Source: an uncultured Mogibacterium sp.
GTDB taxonomy: Bacteria; Bacillota; Clostridia; Peptostreptococcales; Anaerovoracaceae
Assembly (NCBI RefSeq): GCF_938041965.1
Contig: NZ_CALISE010000013.1
Location: 1-64,000 of the forward strand
Direction: 5' to 3'
DNA: 64,000 nt
The first letter of the stretch is position 1, and each line of letters opens with the position of its first letter. The position numbers and the translations under genes are program-made. The notes beneath the pieces are model-generated. The model saw only the letters and a program-made list of their open reading frames with translations. It did no database searches and had not been told where the DNA came from. Shown in pieces: positions 33,671 to 43,058 of the stretch.

Positions 33671-34789
33671 ATGAATGAACAGACCAATAGAAATAGAATA
33701 ATAATCAAAACGAGCATAATCGGTATAGTAGCTAATGCGATTTTGGCAGGATTCAAGGCGGTTATAGGGACTGCCACGAATTCCATAGCTATCGTCATGG
33801 ATGCTCTAAATAATCTGAGTGATGCATTATCCTCTATTATTACGATTGTGGGAACTCGGCTTGCTGGTAAGGCTCCAGATAGACATCACCCGCTGGGGCA
33901 TGGAAGATATGAAGACCTTACAGCTATGGTGATTGCGGTAATCGTCTTGTATGCCGGTATTACAGCTTTTCAAGAGTCGGTGAAGAATATTTTAAGCCCA
34001 GAGACACCGTCGTATTCGAATGTCTCGCTGATAATAGTCGGAGCGGCTGTTGCTGTAAAGCTACTGCTCGGAAGATATGTAAAATCCGTTGGAACCAAGA
34101 TTAATTCGGAATCACTTATCGCATCGGGAAGTGATGCATTATTTGATTCCATTATCTCGATTTCAACGCTGGTAGCTGCAGGTATATACATTGTGTCTGG
34201 TGTAAGTCTCGAGGCGTATCTAGGTGCGCTTATCGCTGTATTTATCATTAAAGCCGGAATAGATATGCTTCGCGAGAACATAAGTAAGATTCTAGGCGAG
34301 AGAGCCGATAGCAGGCTTACAAAAGAGATCAAAGATACAATCCTAGAGATAGATGGGATAAGCGGAGCTTATGATTTACTACTGCATAGCTACGGGCCTA
34401 ATACCGTAATCGGAGAGGTGCACATTGAGGTGCCAGATACATTTACTGCTGCTACGATTGATGAGATGACGAGGCAGATTCAGGAAAAGGTATATAATAA
34501 ATACGGCATTGCCATTGCTACAGTCGGGGTATATTCGATGAATACGACTGATGATAAGGCGCTCAGAATCAAGAGCGATATCACGAGGCTCGTGATGTCG
34601 GAGGAATTCGTGCTTCAGATGCACGGCTTTTATCTTGATGAAGAGAAGATGCTGATGCTGTTCGATATAATTGTGGACTTCGACGCCCCAGACAGGATGC
34701 AGGTTCGCGATAATATACTAAACAAGATTAAGTCTAAATACCCAAAATACGAAGTGAAAATCACAATCGATTTGGATGTTAGCGACTGA
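33671..34789 (+). CDS. Cation diffusion facilitator (CDF) family transporter
   Basis: Divalent-metal/proton antiporter of 372 aa with about six transmembrane segments. The metal-site motifs are DALNNLSDALSS in helix 2, HHPLGHGRYED after it, and SDALFDSIIS in helix 5. The cytoplasmic C-terminal domain (GAYDLLLHSYGPNTVIGEVH) is followed by a further ~85 residues, longer than the usual ~300 aa. Likely exports Zn, Mn, Fe or similar. It is in a run with the downstream anion transporter gene (22-nt gap). Confidence 0.92.
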   Translation: MNEQTNRNRIIIKTSIIGIVANAILAGFKAVIGTATNSIAIVMDALNNLSDALSSIITIVGTRLAGKAPDRHHPLGHGRYEDLTAMVIAVIVLYAGITAFQESVKNILSPETPSYSNVSLIIVGAAVAVKLLLGRYVKSVGTKINSESLIASGSDALFDSIISISTLVAAGIYIVSGVSLEAYLGALIAVFIIKAGIDMLRENISKILGERADSRLTKEIKDTILEIDGISGAYDLLLHSYGPNTVIGEVHIEVPDTFTAATIDEMTRQIQEKVYNKYGIAIATVGVYSMNTTDDKALRIKSDITRLVMSEEFVLQMHGFYLDEEKMLMLFDIIVDFDAPDRMQVRDNILNKIKSKYPKYEVKITIDLDVSD

Positions 34790-34811
34790 TCAAAGTGCAA
34801 GGGGGTAAGGA

Positions 34812-36074
34812 ATGGAAGTTATTGCTATTTTAGTATTCGTTGTTGTAATCGGACTTATAATCAGCGAAAAGGTGAACAGTGCTGCAGCCGCACTAGCTGG
34901 GGCTATGGTCTTGGTCATCACAGGTGTCATGAGTGCGCATAAGGCACTCTCGTACATAGATTTTAACACCATCGGACTGCTAGTGGGTATGATGGTGCTC
35001 GTTGCCATAATAAGGCAATCTGGGCTATTCGAGTATGTCGCAATTAAGGCGGCCAAGATGGTTCACGGAGACCCGTGGAAGATAATGATTGCATTTATAT
35101 TACTTACCGCGATTCTCTCTGGAATACTCGATAACGTTACGACGGTGCTCCTCGTAGGGCCGATGACAATCGCTATTGCTAAAATGCTAGAGATTAATCC
35201 AGTGCCATTTTTAATGACACAGATTCTCGCATCTAATGCTGGAGGTACGGCAACACTCATTGGTGACCCTCCAAATATCATGATTGGTAGCGCTGCAAAT
35301 CTATCGTTCATGGACTTCCTCAAAAACACGGGATTAGCAGTTGCACTCGTAATCGTGTTCATGATTGTGATGATACGTTTCGTATATAAAAAGGAAATTG
35401 AGGTCGAAGGCCTCGATACATCCAAAATTATGAACCTAGATCCAGATAAATCGATTACTGATAAACCACTGCTTATCAAGGGTGTAGTTGTTATCGTGCT
35501 GGTAATTCTAGGCTTTATATTCCATGATCAGATTGGTATGGAGACATCGGTTATCGCGCTCACAGCCGCTGCAGTTATGCTTATCATAGGTGGCGTAAAT
35601 GTGGATAATGCGATTCAGGATGTAGAGTGGACGACGATTGCGTTCTTCATGGCTCTATTCGTTGTTGTTGGAGGACTTACAGAAACTGGAGTTATAAAGC
35701 AGGTAGCTGCTGTCATAATCGAGAGGACTGCAGGTCATCCGGTTATGATGATGCTAATACTACTTTGGGCATCAGCACTGCTCTCATCATTCCTAAACAA
35801 CATACCGTTCATAGCGACCCTGATTCCATTAGTCTTAGCTCTCAAAGCAGACGGTATGGACGCAGAGCCTCTATGGTGGGCTATCTCGCTAGGGGCTTGT
35901 CTAGGTGGAAACGGAACGATGATAGGAGCTTCGGCAAATGTTGTTCTATCAGATATTAGTACTAAGCACGGATATCCGATTACATTTAAGAGCTATCTGC
36001 GCGTCGGAATGCCATTTATGCTTGGATCGGTGTTTATCTCGATGGTATTCCTATTAGTTAAGTATGCAATTTAA
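34812..36074 (+). CDS. ArsB/NhaD (ion transporter superfamily) membrane protein
   Basis: 420 aa, about 11 hydrophobic segments, related to the ArsB/NhaD/citrate-transporter group (LSGILDNVTTVLLVGPMTIA, GGTATLIGDPPNIMIGSAAN, LSSFLNNIPFIATLIPLV, CLGGNGTMIGASANVV: the paired hairpin repeats of the IT superfamily). Substrate may be Na+/H+, arsenite or a dicarboxylate. GGGGGTAAGG-type ribosome binding site. The next gene begins 21 nt downstream. Confidence 0.9.
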   Translation: MEVIAILVFVVVIGLIISEKVNSAAAALAGAMVLVITGVMSAHKALSYIDFNTIGLLVGMMVLVAIIRQSGLFEYVAIKAAKMVHGDPWKIMIAFILLTAILSGILDNVTTVLLVGPMTIAIAKMLEINPVPFLMTQILASNAGGTATLIGDPPNIMIGSAANLSFMDFLKNTGLAVALVIVFMIVMIRFVYKKEIEVEGLDTSKIMNLDPDKSITDKPLLIKGVVVIVLVILGFIFHDQIGMETSVIALTAAAVMLIIGGVNVDNAIQDVEWTTIAFFMALFVVVGGLTETGVIKQVAAVIIERTAGHPVMMMLILLWASALLSSFLNNIPFIATLIPLVLALKADGMDAEPLWWAISLGACLGGNGTMIGASANVVLSDISTKHGYPITFKSYLRVGMPFMLGSVFISMVFLLVKYAI

Positions 36075-36095
36075 CGTTGAATTGGGGGTAAAAAT

Positions 36096-36602
36096 ATGAT
36101 AAATACACTTACTGCTGATAAAGTCGCAAGCGACATGATAGATATGATGATGAAACAGCTTGGAGCGACAAGCATCAAGAATATGCCGGCTCACATCAAT
36201 GTGTATGAGTTCGAGGTAAACGGCCAGCTGGCTATAAAATACATGCTTGATTTAAGGCGTGATCACGCTATGTACCTGCGAAGGGTAAATCCGTATCCGA
36301 TGCTTCTTGGTAAGTTTTATGGTGAAACAGATGTTGTAGAGTTCATAAGGCGTGATATATCAAAGTTTAAGAATGCTAGCAAGACAGATAAGTTTAGCAA
36401 ATTCCTTGAACTAGCAGATAATCTCACGCAGTTTAATAGAGAAATAGAGCAACTGTTTCTCAATAGAAAGGTTCCTACCGCTGCCTTTGAAGAATTTTCA
36501 GAAGAGATGGAGCATATTAGAGCTACTATAGAACAAATAGCTCGTGACTGCCCAATGCTCTATGATGACGAAAGATTGATAGAAGACGGTATAAGAAAGT
36601 AA
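36096..36602 (+). CDS. Conserved-looking soluble protein of unknown function
   Basis: Not recognised. 168 aa, soluble, mostly helical. A beta segment (INVYEFEVNGQLAIKYMLDL) is followed by an Arg/Tyr-rich segment (RRDHAMYLRRVNPYPM) and two amphipathic helices (residues about 85-115 and 120-150). It has no signal peptide or membrane helix and is placed between the ArsB/NhaD-type gene and uvrB with a TTGGGGGT ribosome binding site. Codon use resembles the neighbours, so it is likely a real gene. Confidence 0.7.
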   Translation: MINTLTADKVASDMIDMMMKQLGATSIKNMPAHINVYEFEVNGQLAIKYMLDLRRDHAMYLRRVNPYPMLLGKFYGETDVVEFIRRDISKFKNASKTDKFSKFLELADNLTQFNREIEQLFLNRKVPTAAFEEFSEEMEHIRATIEQIARDCPMLYDDERLIEDGIRK

Positions 36603-36670
36603 TTAAACTCGTGACAGTGAGCTGATTGTGTGGAAGAAGTTCCTCGCATGAAGAGAAAGTCGAGGTTAAA

Positions 36671-38644
36671 ATGCCTGAATTCAAGGTTCATTCTGAATTT
36701 GAGATGATGGGTGATCAGCCCCAGGCTGTTGAGAAAATCACTGAAAGCATAAAGTCTGGAAATCGTTTCCAGACTCTACTTGGCGTTACTGGATCTGGCA
36801 AGACTTATACGATGGCAAAGATTATCGAGAAGGTGCAAAAACCTACACTTATAATTTCGCACAATAAGACCTTGGCAGCACAGCTCCACGGTGAGATGAA
36901 GGAGTTTTTTCCGGATAATGCCGTAGAGTACTTCGTATCATACTATGACTTCTACCAACCAGAGGCGTACGTTGCTTCAACGGATACGTATATTGAAAAA
37001 GATGCCGATATAAACGACGAAATAGACAAGCTTAGACACTCTGCGACAGCGGCAGTCCTCGAGCGTAGAGATGTTATCATCGTTGCCAGCGTTTCCTGCA
37101 TCTACGGTCTCGGTAGTCCTGATTCATATAGAAATCAGCTCCTATCCTTGAGACCAGGAATGGAGATGGATAGGACGATGATGATGCGCAAGCTCATCGA
37201 TATGCAGTATGAACGAAATGATATCGACTTTCACCGCGGCACCTTCCGCGTGCGTGGCGACATCATCGACATATATCCTGCTGGAGGTGAAGAGGCTGTC
37301 CGCGTTGAGATGTTTGGCGACGAGATAGAGGAAATTAAGGAGATGAACGCTCTGACTGGGGAAATCACTGGGGTTCGCAGCCACATTTCTATCTTCCCAG
37401 CATCTCACTATGTTACCAGCAAAGAAGATATGCAGCTCGCCGTCGGTACTATAAAGGAAGAACTCGATGAACGAGTAAAGTGGTTTAAGGAGAATGGCAA
37501 ACTGCTCGAAGCTGAACGAATCTCTCAGCGTACAAACTACGATATGGAGATGATGATGGAAGTCGGAACCTGCAAGGGAGTCGAGAACTACTCGAGGCAT
37601 CTGAACTTTCTGAAGCCTGGAGAAAGACCTTATGTTCTTCTCGATTATTTCCCAGATGATTTTCTGACTATCATCGATGAATCTCACGTAATGCTGCCAC
37701 AGCTTCGTGCGATGTATAATGGTGACAGGGCTAGAAAGAGTTCGCTTGTTGACTTCGGCTTTAGACTTCCTTCGGCACTAGATAACAGACCGCTCAAGTT
37801 TGAGGAGTTCAACGAGGTTACGAACGACCTATTATTTGTAAGTGCGACGCCAGGCAAGTACGAGCTAGAAAATTCACACGGTGTAACGGCAGAGCAGGTT
37901 ATCAGACCGACTGGACTACTCGACCCGATAATAGAGGTCAGACCGATTGATGGTCAGATTGATGATATAATCAGCGAGATATATAAAACTGTGGATAAGG
38001 GAGAGCGAGTGCTCATCACGACGCTCACCAAGAGGATGGCAGAAGACCTGACGGGATTTCTCAGAAATGAAGGAATCAAAGTCAGATATCTGCATTCTGA
38101 AATAGATAATTTTGAGAGACTGGAGATAATTAGGGATCTCCGCCTCGGTAAATTCGACGTGCTCGTCGGCATTAACCTGCTTCGAGAAGGCCTCGACCTA
38201 CCGGAAGTATCGCTTGTTGCCATCCTTGATGCTGACAAAGAGGGATTTCTCCGTACAGAGACCTCGCTTGTTCAGACTGTAGGCAGAGCTGCACGTAACC
38301 AGAACGGCAGGGTTATCATGTATGCAGATCGCATCAGCAAGGCGATGAAGTACACAATTGATGAAACTGCAAGAAGGCGTGAAATACAGGAACGATATAA
38401 TGAAGAACACGGTATAACGCCACGGACCATCATAAAGCCTATACGCGATGTAATCGAGGCTACGAAGGCGTACACTGGAGACACAGAGCTCAAAAATCCA
38501 AAGGAGATGACGACAAAGGAGCTACAGCGTACGATTAAGAATCTCGAGAAGGAGATGAAGCAGGCTGCCAAGGACCTTCAGTTCGAAAGAGCAGCAGAGC
38601 TCAGGGACCTACTGTTTGACCTACGGAGCAGCAAGAGAGCATAG
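36671..38644 (+). CDS. uvrB: Excinuclease ABC subunit B
   Basis: DNA-damage verification helicase of the UvrABC nucleotide-excision pathway, 657 aa. Walker A GVTGSGKTYT, the beta-hairpin YYDFYQPEAYV, TYIEKDADINDEIDKLRHSA, DESHVMLPQ, helicase motifs V-VI (LLREGLDLPEVSLVAILDAD, QTVGRAARN) and the C-terminal UVR motif (EKEMKQAAKDLQFERAAELRD) are all intact. ATG 36671 is selected because UvrB normally begins close to FKVHSEFEMMGDQPQA; the longer frame is unlikely. uvrA follows 21 nt later. Confidence 0.96.
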   Translation: MPEFKVHSEFEMMGDQPQAVEKITESIKSGNRFQTLLGVTGSGKTYTMAKIIEKVQKPTLIISHNKTLAAQLHGEMKEFFPDNAVEYFVSYYDFYQPEAYVASTDTYIEKDADINDEIDKLRHSATAAVLERRDVIIVASVSCIYGLGSPDSYRNQLLSLRPGMEMDRTMMMRKLIDMQYERNDIDFHRGTFRVRGDIIDIYPAGGEEAVRVEMFGDEIEEIKEMNALTGEITGVRSHISIFPASHYVTSKEDMQLAVGTIKEELDERVKWFKENGKLLEAERISQRTNYDMEMMMEVGTCKGVENYSRHLNFLKPGERPYVLLDYFPDDFLTIIDESHVMLPQLRAMYNGDRARKSSLVDFGFRLPSALDNRPLKFEEFNEVTNDLLFVSATPGKYELENSHGVTAEQVIRPTGLLDPIIEVRPIDGQIDDIISEIYKTVDKGERVLITTLTKRMAEDLTGFLRNEGIKVRYLHSEIDNFERLEIIRDLRLGKFDVLVGINLLREGLDLPEVSLVAILDADKEGFLRTETSLVQTVGRAARNQNGRVIMYADRISKAMKYTIDETARRREIQERYNEEHGITPRTIIKPIRDVIEATKAYTGDTELKNPKEMTTKELQRTIKNLEKEMKQAAKDLQFERAAELRDLLFDLRSSKRA

Positions 38645-38665
38645 ATATTTTGAAAGGGTATTTCT

Positions 38666-41518
38666 ATGGAGAAAAACATAGTTATTAAAGGTGCAAAGGA
38701 GAATAATCTTAAAGGTGTAGATCTTACGATTCCTCGTGATAAGATGATTGTATTTACCGGGCTTTCGGGCTCTGGCAAATCCTCGCTTGCATTCGACACG
38801 ATATATGCTGAGGGACAGAAGAAGTACGTGGAGTCACTTTCCTCGTATGCGAGGCAGTTTCTCGGCCTCATGAAGAAGCCAGATGTGCAGTTAATTGAGG
38901 GGCTTTCACCGGCGATTTCAATTGACCAGAAGACCACTAACAAGAATCCAAGGTCGACTGTAGGAACCGTTACGGAGATATATGATTATCTGAGGCTTCT
39001 ATATGCTAGAGTTGGGATTCCTCACTGTCCAGTGTGCGGCAGGGAGATTTCCAGCCAGTCCGTAGACACTATTGTGGATCATATAATGGCTCATGATGAA
39101 GGTACCAGACTAACCATCATGGCACCGATTATCAAGGGTCGTAAAGGAGAGCACAAGAATGTGATCTCCCGTATCAAGAGAGATGGGTTTATCAGAATTA
39201 GACTCGATGGCGAGATGGTTAGGGTCGATGAGCAGGAGGAATTTAACCTAAACAAGAATCTGAAACATACAATAGATATCGTTATCGATAGAATCGTACT
39301 AAGACCTGAAAATAGAAGCCGTATCGCTGAAGCGGTGGAACTCGCTGTACGAGAGGGTGAAGGCGCTACCAACGTTCTGTTTCAGTCTAAAGATGAAGAT
39401 GGCAAGGCGAAGGACGCAGAGGAGACCTTCAGCACTCAGCTTGCCTGCCCAGAGCATGGTGTGGGAATCGAAGAGATGGAGCCTAGAATGTTTTCATTCA
39501 ACGCACCATATGGATCTTGTGAGACGTGTACGGGTCTAGGGTTTACGCTGAAGATTGACGATGATAACGTCGTGACTGAACCAAGTAAGAGCATCTTGGA
39601 TGGTGCGATGGGGCAGGTGTTCTCGACGATGGATGCTATGGGATTCTACCGCCAGATGCTAAACCAGCTGGCAGTAGACCATAAGACTGACCTCAGCGTC
39701 CCTTACAAGGATCTGCCGATAGACTTTAGAAATGAGCTGCTACATGGAACTGGTAGTCGTAAGCTAAAGTACACATATACAAGCAAGTCTGGCCGTGTAT
39801 CTCATATGAATCATACGTTCGAAGGCGTTATTCCAAGTCTTGAGAGAAGATACGGCGAGACTAATTCAGACTATATAAAGGAAAAGATCGCTGGCATGAT
39901 GACAGAGGCGATATGCCCGACTTGTCATGGTAAGAAACTGAAGGATACGGTGCTAGCCGTTACAGTTGGCGGAAAGAATATCATCGAGCTGACTGATCTA
40001 TCGGTAGAGCAGGCGATTCTATTCTTTGAGAAGCTAGAGCTGACTCCGAGAGAGCAACAGATATCTAGGCTTATCACCAAGGAAATTAGAGAGAGGCTGA
40101 GATTTCTAAAGCAGGTAGGGCTCGGGTACCTGACGCTGTCACGTGCCGCAGGCACACTCTCGGGCGGAGAATCCCAGCGAATTAGGCTGGCTACACAGAT
40201 AGGATCAGGGCTCGTCGGTGTGCTATATATCCTGGACGAGCCTTCAATTGGACTCCACCAGCGCGATAACGACAAGCTACTCGGAGCTCTAAGAAACTTG
40301 ACCGATATGGGTAATACATTAGTCATCGTTGAGCACGATGAGGATACGATGTATGCGGCCGACCATATCGTGGATATCGGACCTGGAGCTGGAATCTACG
40401 GTGGAGAGCTGGTTGCTCAGGGAACTGTAGACGATATCAAGGCATGCAAGGAATCTATAACTGGACAGTTCCTATCCAGTGCGCGCAAGATCGAAGTTCC
40501 TAAGACCAGAAGACCTGGGAGCGGTAAATACCTCGAGATTATTGGAGCTAAGCAGAATAATCTTCGCAATATAGATGTTAAGATTCCAGTAGGCAAGCTC
40601 GTATGTGTAACTGGAGTATCTGGTTCTGGCAAGTCATCGCTTGTAAATGAAATCCTTTACAAAGGTGTAGCAAGTGTTACAAACAAATTGCAGGAAAAGC
40701 CTGGTGAGCATAAGGAGATACGTGGTATTGAGAACTTCGACAAGGTTATAGATATCGATCAATCGCCGATTGGGCGCACCCCGAGATCAAACCCTGCAAC
40801 TTACACGGGAATGTTCGACCCTATTAGAGATCTCTTTGCACAGATGCCAGAGGCTAAGATGAGAGGATATCAGAAGGGACGGTTCAGCTTCAATGTAAAG
40901 GGTGGAAGGTGTGAGGCCTGCCGCGGAGATGGTATCACCAAGGTAGAAATGCACTTCCTGCCAGATGTGTATGTACCGTGTGAGGTGTGCGGTGGTGCTA
41001 GATACAATCATGAGACACTAGAAGTAAAGTACAAAGGCAAGAATATCTCGGAAGTCCTCGAGATGAGTGTCACAGAGGCGCTGCCATTCTTTGAGAATCA
41101 CAGGTCCATCGAGAAATATCTGCAGACGCTCGATGATGTAGGCCTCGGATATATCAAACTCGGACAGCCATCAACTCAGCTATCTGGCGGTGAGGCACAG
41201 AGAATCAAGCTAGCGACTGAGCTTTCCAAGAAGAGTACCGGCAAGACTCTATACATATTAGATGAGCCGACGACTGGACTTCACTTTGCAGATGTTGAGA
41301 AGCTGATGTACGTGCTCAATAGGTTGACTGATGAGGGCAACACCGTGGTGGTAATTGAGCATAATCTTGATGTAATCAAGTGTGCGGATCATATTATCGA
41401 CCTAGGTCCAGAGGGTGGCAGCGGTGGTGGGACCATTGTGGCTACAGGAACACCTGAAGAGGTTGCTAAGTGTGAGAAGTCATTTACTGGACATTATCTA
41501 AAAAAGATGCTTAGGTAG
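38666..41518 (+). CDS. uvrA: Excinuclease ABC subunit A
   Basis: Damage-sensing ABC-type ATPase dimer subunit, 950 aa. Two ATP sites (Walker A FTGLSGSGKSSLAFD and VTGVSGSGKSSL; signatures LSGGESQRI and LSGGEAQRI), and zinc modules CPVCG, CPTCHG and CRGDGITKVEMHFLPDVYVPC...CGG are in the normal order, and the second zinc finger that controls DNA binding is complete. The operon is uvrB-uvrA; uvrC is not adjacent. Terminator at 41537-41567. Confidence 0.97.
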   Translation: MEKNIVIKGAKENNLKGVDLTIPRDKMIVFTGLSGSGKSSLAFDTIYAEGQKKYVESLSSYARQFLGLMKKPDVQLIEGLSPAISIDQKTTNKNPRSTVGTVTEIYDYLRLLYARVGIPHCPVCGREISSQSVDTIVDHIMAHDEGTRLTIMAPIIKGRKGEHKNVISRIKRDGFIRIRLDGEMVRVDEQEEFNLNKNLKHTIDIVIDRIVLRPENRSRIAEAVELAVREGEGATNVLFQSKDEDGKAKDAEETFSTQLACPEHGVGIEEMEPRMFSFNAPYGSCETCTGLGFTLKIDDDNVVTEPSKSILDGAMGQVFSTMDAMGFYRQMLNQLAVDHKTDLSVPYKDLPIDFRNELLHGTGSRKLKYTYTSKSGRVSHMNHTFEGVIPSLERRYGETNSDYIKEKIAGMMTEAICPTCHGKKLKDTVLAVTVGGKNIIELTDLSVEQAILFFEKLELTPREQQISRLITKEIRERLRFLKQVGLGYLTLSRAAGTLSGGESQRIRLATQIGSGLVGVLYILDEPSIGLHQRDNDKLLGALRNLTDMGNTLVIVEHDEDTMYAADHIVDIGPGAGIYGGELVAQGTVDDIKACKESITGQFLSSARKIEVPKTRRPGSGKYLEIIGAKQNNLRNIDVKIPVGKLVCVTGVSGSGKSSLVNEILYKGVASVTNKLQEKPGEHKEIRGIENFDKVIDIDQSPIGRTPRSNPATYTGMFDPIRDLFAQMPEAKMRGYQKGRFSFNVKGGRCEACRGDGITKVEMHFLPDVYVPCEVCGGARYNHETLEVKYKGKNISEVLEMSVTEALPFFENHRSIEKYLQTLDDVGLGYIKLGQPSTQLSGGEAQRIKLATELSKKSTGKTLYILDEPTTGLHFADVEKLMYVLNRLTDEGNTVVVIEHNLDVIKCADHIIDLGPEGGSGGGTIVATGTPEEVAKCEKSFTGHYLKKMLR

Positions 41519-41536
41519 AATAAAGAGCTAGTAAAA

Positions 41537-41567
41537 AAAGGACGAAGACCGTATGCTTCGTCCTTTT
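41537..41567. terminator. Terminator between uvrA and the leftward SPFH gene
   Basis: AAAGGACGAAG (41537-41547) pairs with CTTCGTCCTTT (41556-41566), flanked by A's and T's; works in both directions. Confidence 0.92.
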
Positions 41568-41647
41568 ATGTTGTGTGCTTAATGGCTTTATAGCCCTAGA
41601 GAGCAATCAAAGTCTGCAGGGTATGAGATAATACTAAGACTATAGAG

Positions 41648-42694
41648 CTATATAATATCCTCTCTTCTGTTTTCCAGATCAACCTGGATGCTTGCATTAG
41701 TTCCAGCTACTTCCTTGGTGACCTTGGAAGAAGTGTTCTTAAGGCAGCTATCATTGTAGCTTCCTTTGCTAGGGATAGGTGACTTATCAATCTCCGTGTA
41801 GTCTCCTATTCCTAGAGCTTCAGAAGCTACGCCGAGATTTGATACGATGCTTGCTAAATCTGTAGGCATGAATATCTTGGTTGCACGACCATCTGCGATA
41901 TCCCTCAGAGCCTCGAGCCCTTTTAGCTTCAGAACTCCCTCGTTGATATTAGCTTCCTTTAGCTTCTCAAGACCTTGAGCCTGTGCTTCGTAGACGAGCC
42001 TAATTGATTCAGCTTCGCCAGCGGCGAGAGCGATTCTAGCTTCCTTCTCAGCTTCAGCAGCGAGAACCTTTGCTTCCTTGTCACCCTCTGCACGAGATAC
42101 TACGGATTCCTTATGAGCCTGTGCCTCTAGTACAGTCTGACGTCTTTCTCTCTCTGCTCTCATCTGCTTTGTCATTACTTCTTCGATCTCTTCAGGAGGA
42201 ATGATATTCTTGAGCTCTACTCGGTTGACCTTGAGTCCCCACGAATCCGTAGCTTTATCTAAAATTACCTCCATATCCTCGTTAATCTGCTCTCTTGAGG
42301 ATAGTGTTGTATCTAGCTCCATTCCGCCGATGATGCTTCTGAGTGAAGTTGCAGACAGGTTTTGTAGACCGGCGATTGGATTCTCTACTCCGTATGTATA
42401 AAGCTTAGGGTCAAATACCTTTGCAAATACAACTGAGTCCACTCGAACAGATACGTTATCCTTCGTGATTACCGGTTGAGGAGGGAAATCCAAAACCTGC
42501 TCCTTGAGTGAAATCTTGTTGATTACGTTGTCGATGATAGGAAATTTAAAATGAAGACCTGCGTGCCATGTGCATAAATATTTACCAAGCCTCTCAATAA
42601 CGTATGCATGCTCTTGAGGAACTATTTTTATACAGGAAACGAACAAAAATAGTATAAGCAGAACTACTATTATAGAAATAATTGTAGTGATCAT
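41648..42694 (-). CDS. SPFH/stomatin-like membrane protein (QmcA type)
   Basis: Band-7 protein of 348 aa: one N-terminal membrane helix (1-22), the SPFH domain (IKIVPQEHAYVIERLGKYL, QVLDFPPQPVITKDNVSV, ILDKATDSWGLKVNRVELK), then an Ala/Glu-rich coiled coil (AEGDKEAKVLAAEAEKEARI) and a short polar tail. Such proteins form oligomeric membrane microdomain scaffolds and often pair with an NfeD-like protein, which is not seen here. The start at 42694 follows AAGGAGG; the ORF opens 33 nt further upstream. Confidence 0.92.
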   Translation of the reverse strand: MITTIISIIVVLLILFLFVSCIKIVPQEHAYVIERLGKYLCTWHAGLHFKFPIIDNVINKISLKEQVLDFPPQPVITKDNVSVRVDSVVFAKVFDPKLYTYGVENPIAGLQNLSATSLRSIIGGMELDTTLSSREQINEDMEVILDKATDSWGLKVNRVELKNIIPPEEIEEVMTKQMRAERERRQTVLEAQAHKESVVSRAEGDKEAKVLAAEAEKEARIALAAGEAESIRLVYEAQAQGLEKLKEANINEGVLKLKGLEALRDIADGRATKIFMPTDLASIVSNLGVASEALGIGDYTEIDKSPIPSKGSYNDSCLKNTSSKVTKEVAGTNASIQVDLENRREDII

Positions 42695-42884
42695 GGAAAA
42701 CCTCCTTGTAGGTAATTGATTTAGCATCTAGTGATATTCTCTATTAACTTCATAATATGAGCATCATATAGAAAAGTCAATGCGAATAGAGTTTAAATTA
42801 AGCAAGTAATCGATCTGTTTTGGCACTAAAATAAATATAGAAAACATAGAAGTGCTTAGTTGCGAATTAATCGCGTTTTAATAT

Positions 42885-42957
42885 ATTGACATTGTTATAC
42901 ATGACAATATCAATAAAAAATACTGATATTGTCAATAAGATTGTTTAATTTCACAAT
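42885..42957. promoter_or_regulatory. Operator/promoter region of agcS with three TGAyATTGT half-sites
   Basis: Half-sites: ATTGACATTGT (42885-42895, forward), ACAATATCAAT (42904-42914, reverse), TGATATTGTCA (42924-42934, forward). The last two form a perfect palindrome TGACAATATCA-N11-TGATATTGTCA (42902-42934). A possible promoter TTGTCA-N17-CACAAT (42929-42957) overlaps the right half-site, so a bound protein would block it. The regulator is unknown. Confidence 0.5.
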
Positions 42958-43058
42958 GAAATCTTTATAATTTTATTAACTTTTACTAAAGACTATTGCA
43001 GAATAGACCTTGATGTTTTAGAATCAGAACATGCAATTTATATTATAAGGAGTTTTTT

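Noticed and set aside
37142..37687. Leftward ORF of 181 codons inside uvrB
   Set aside because: Shadow of the highly conserved UvrB frame; no ribosome binding site or motif.
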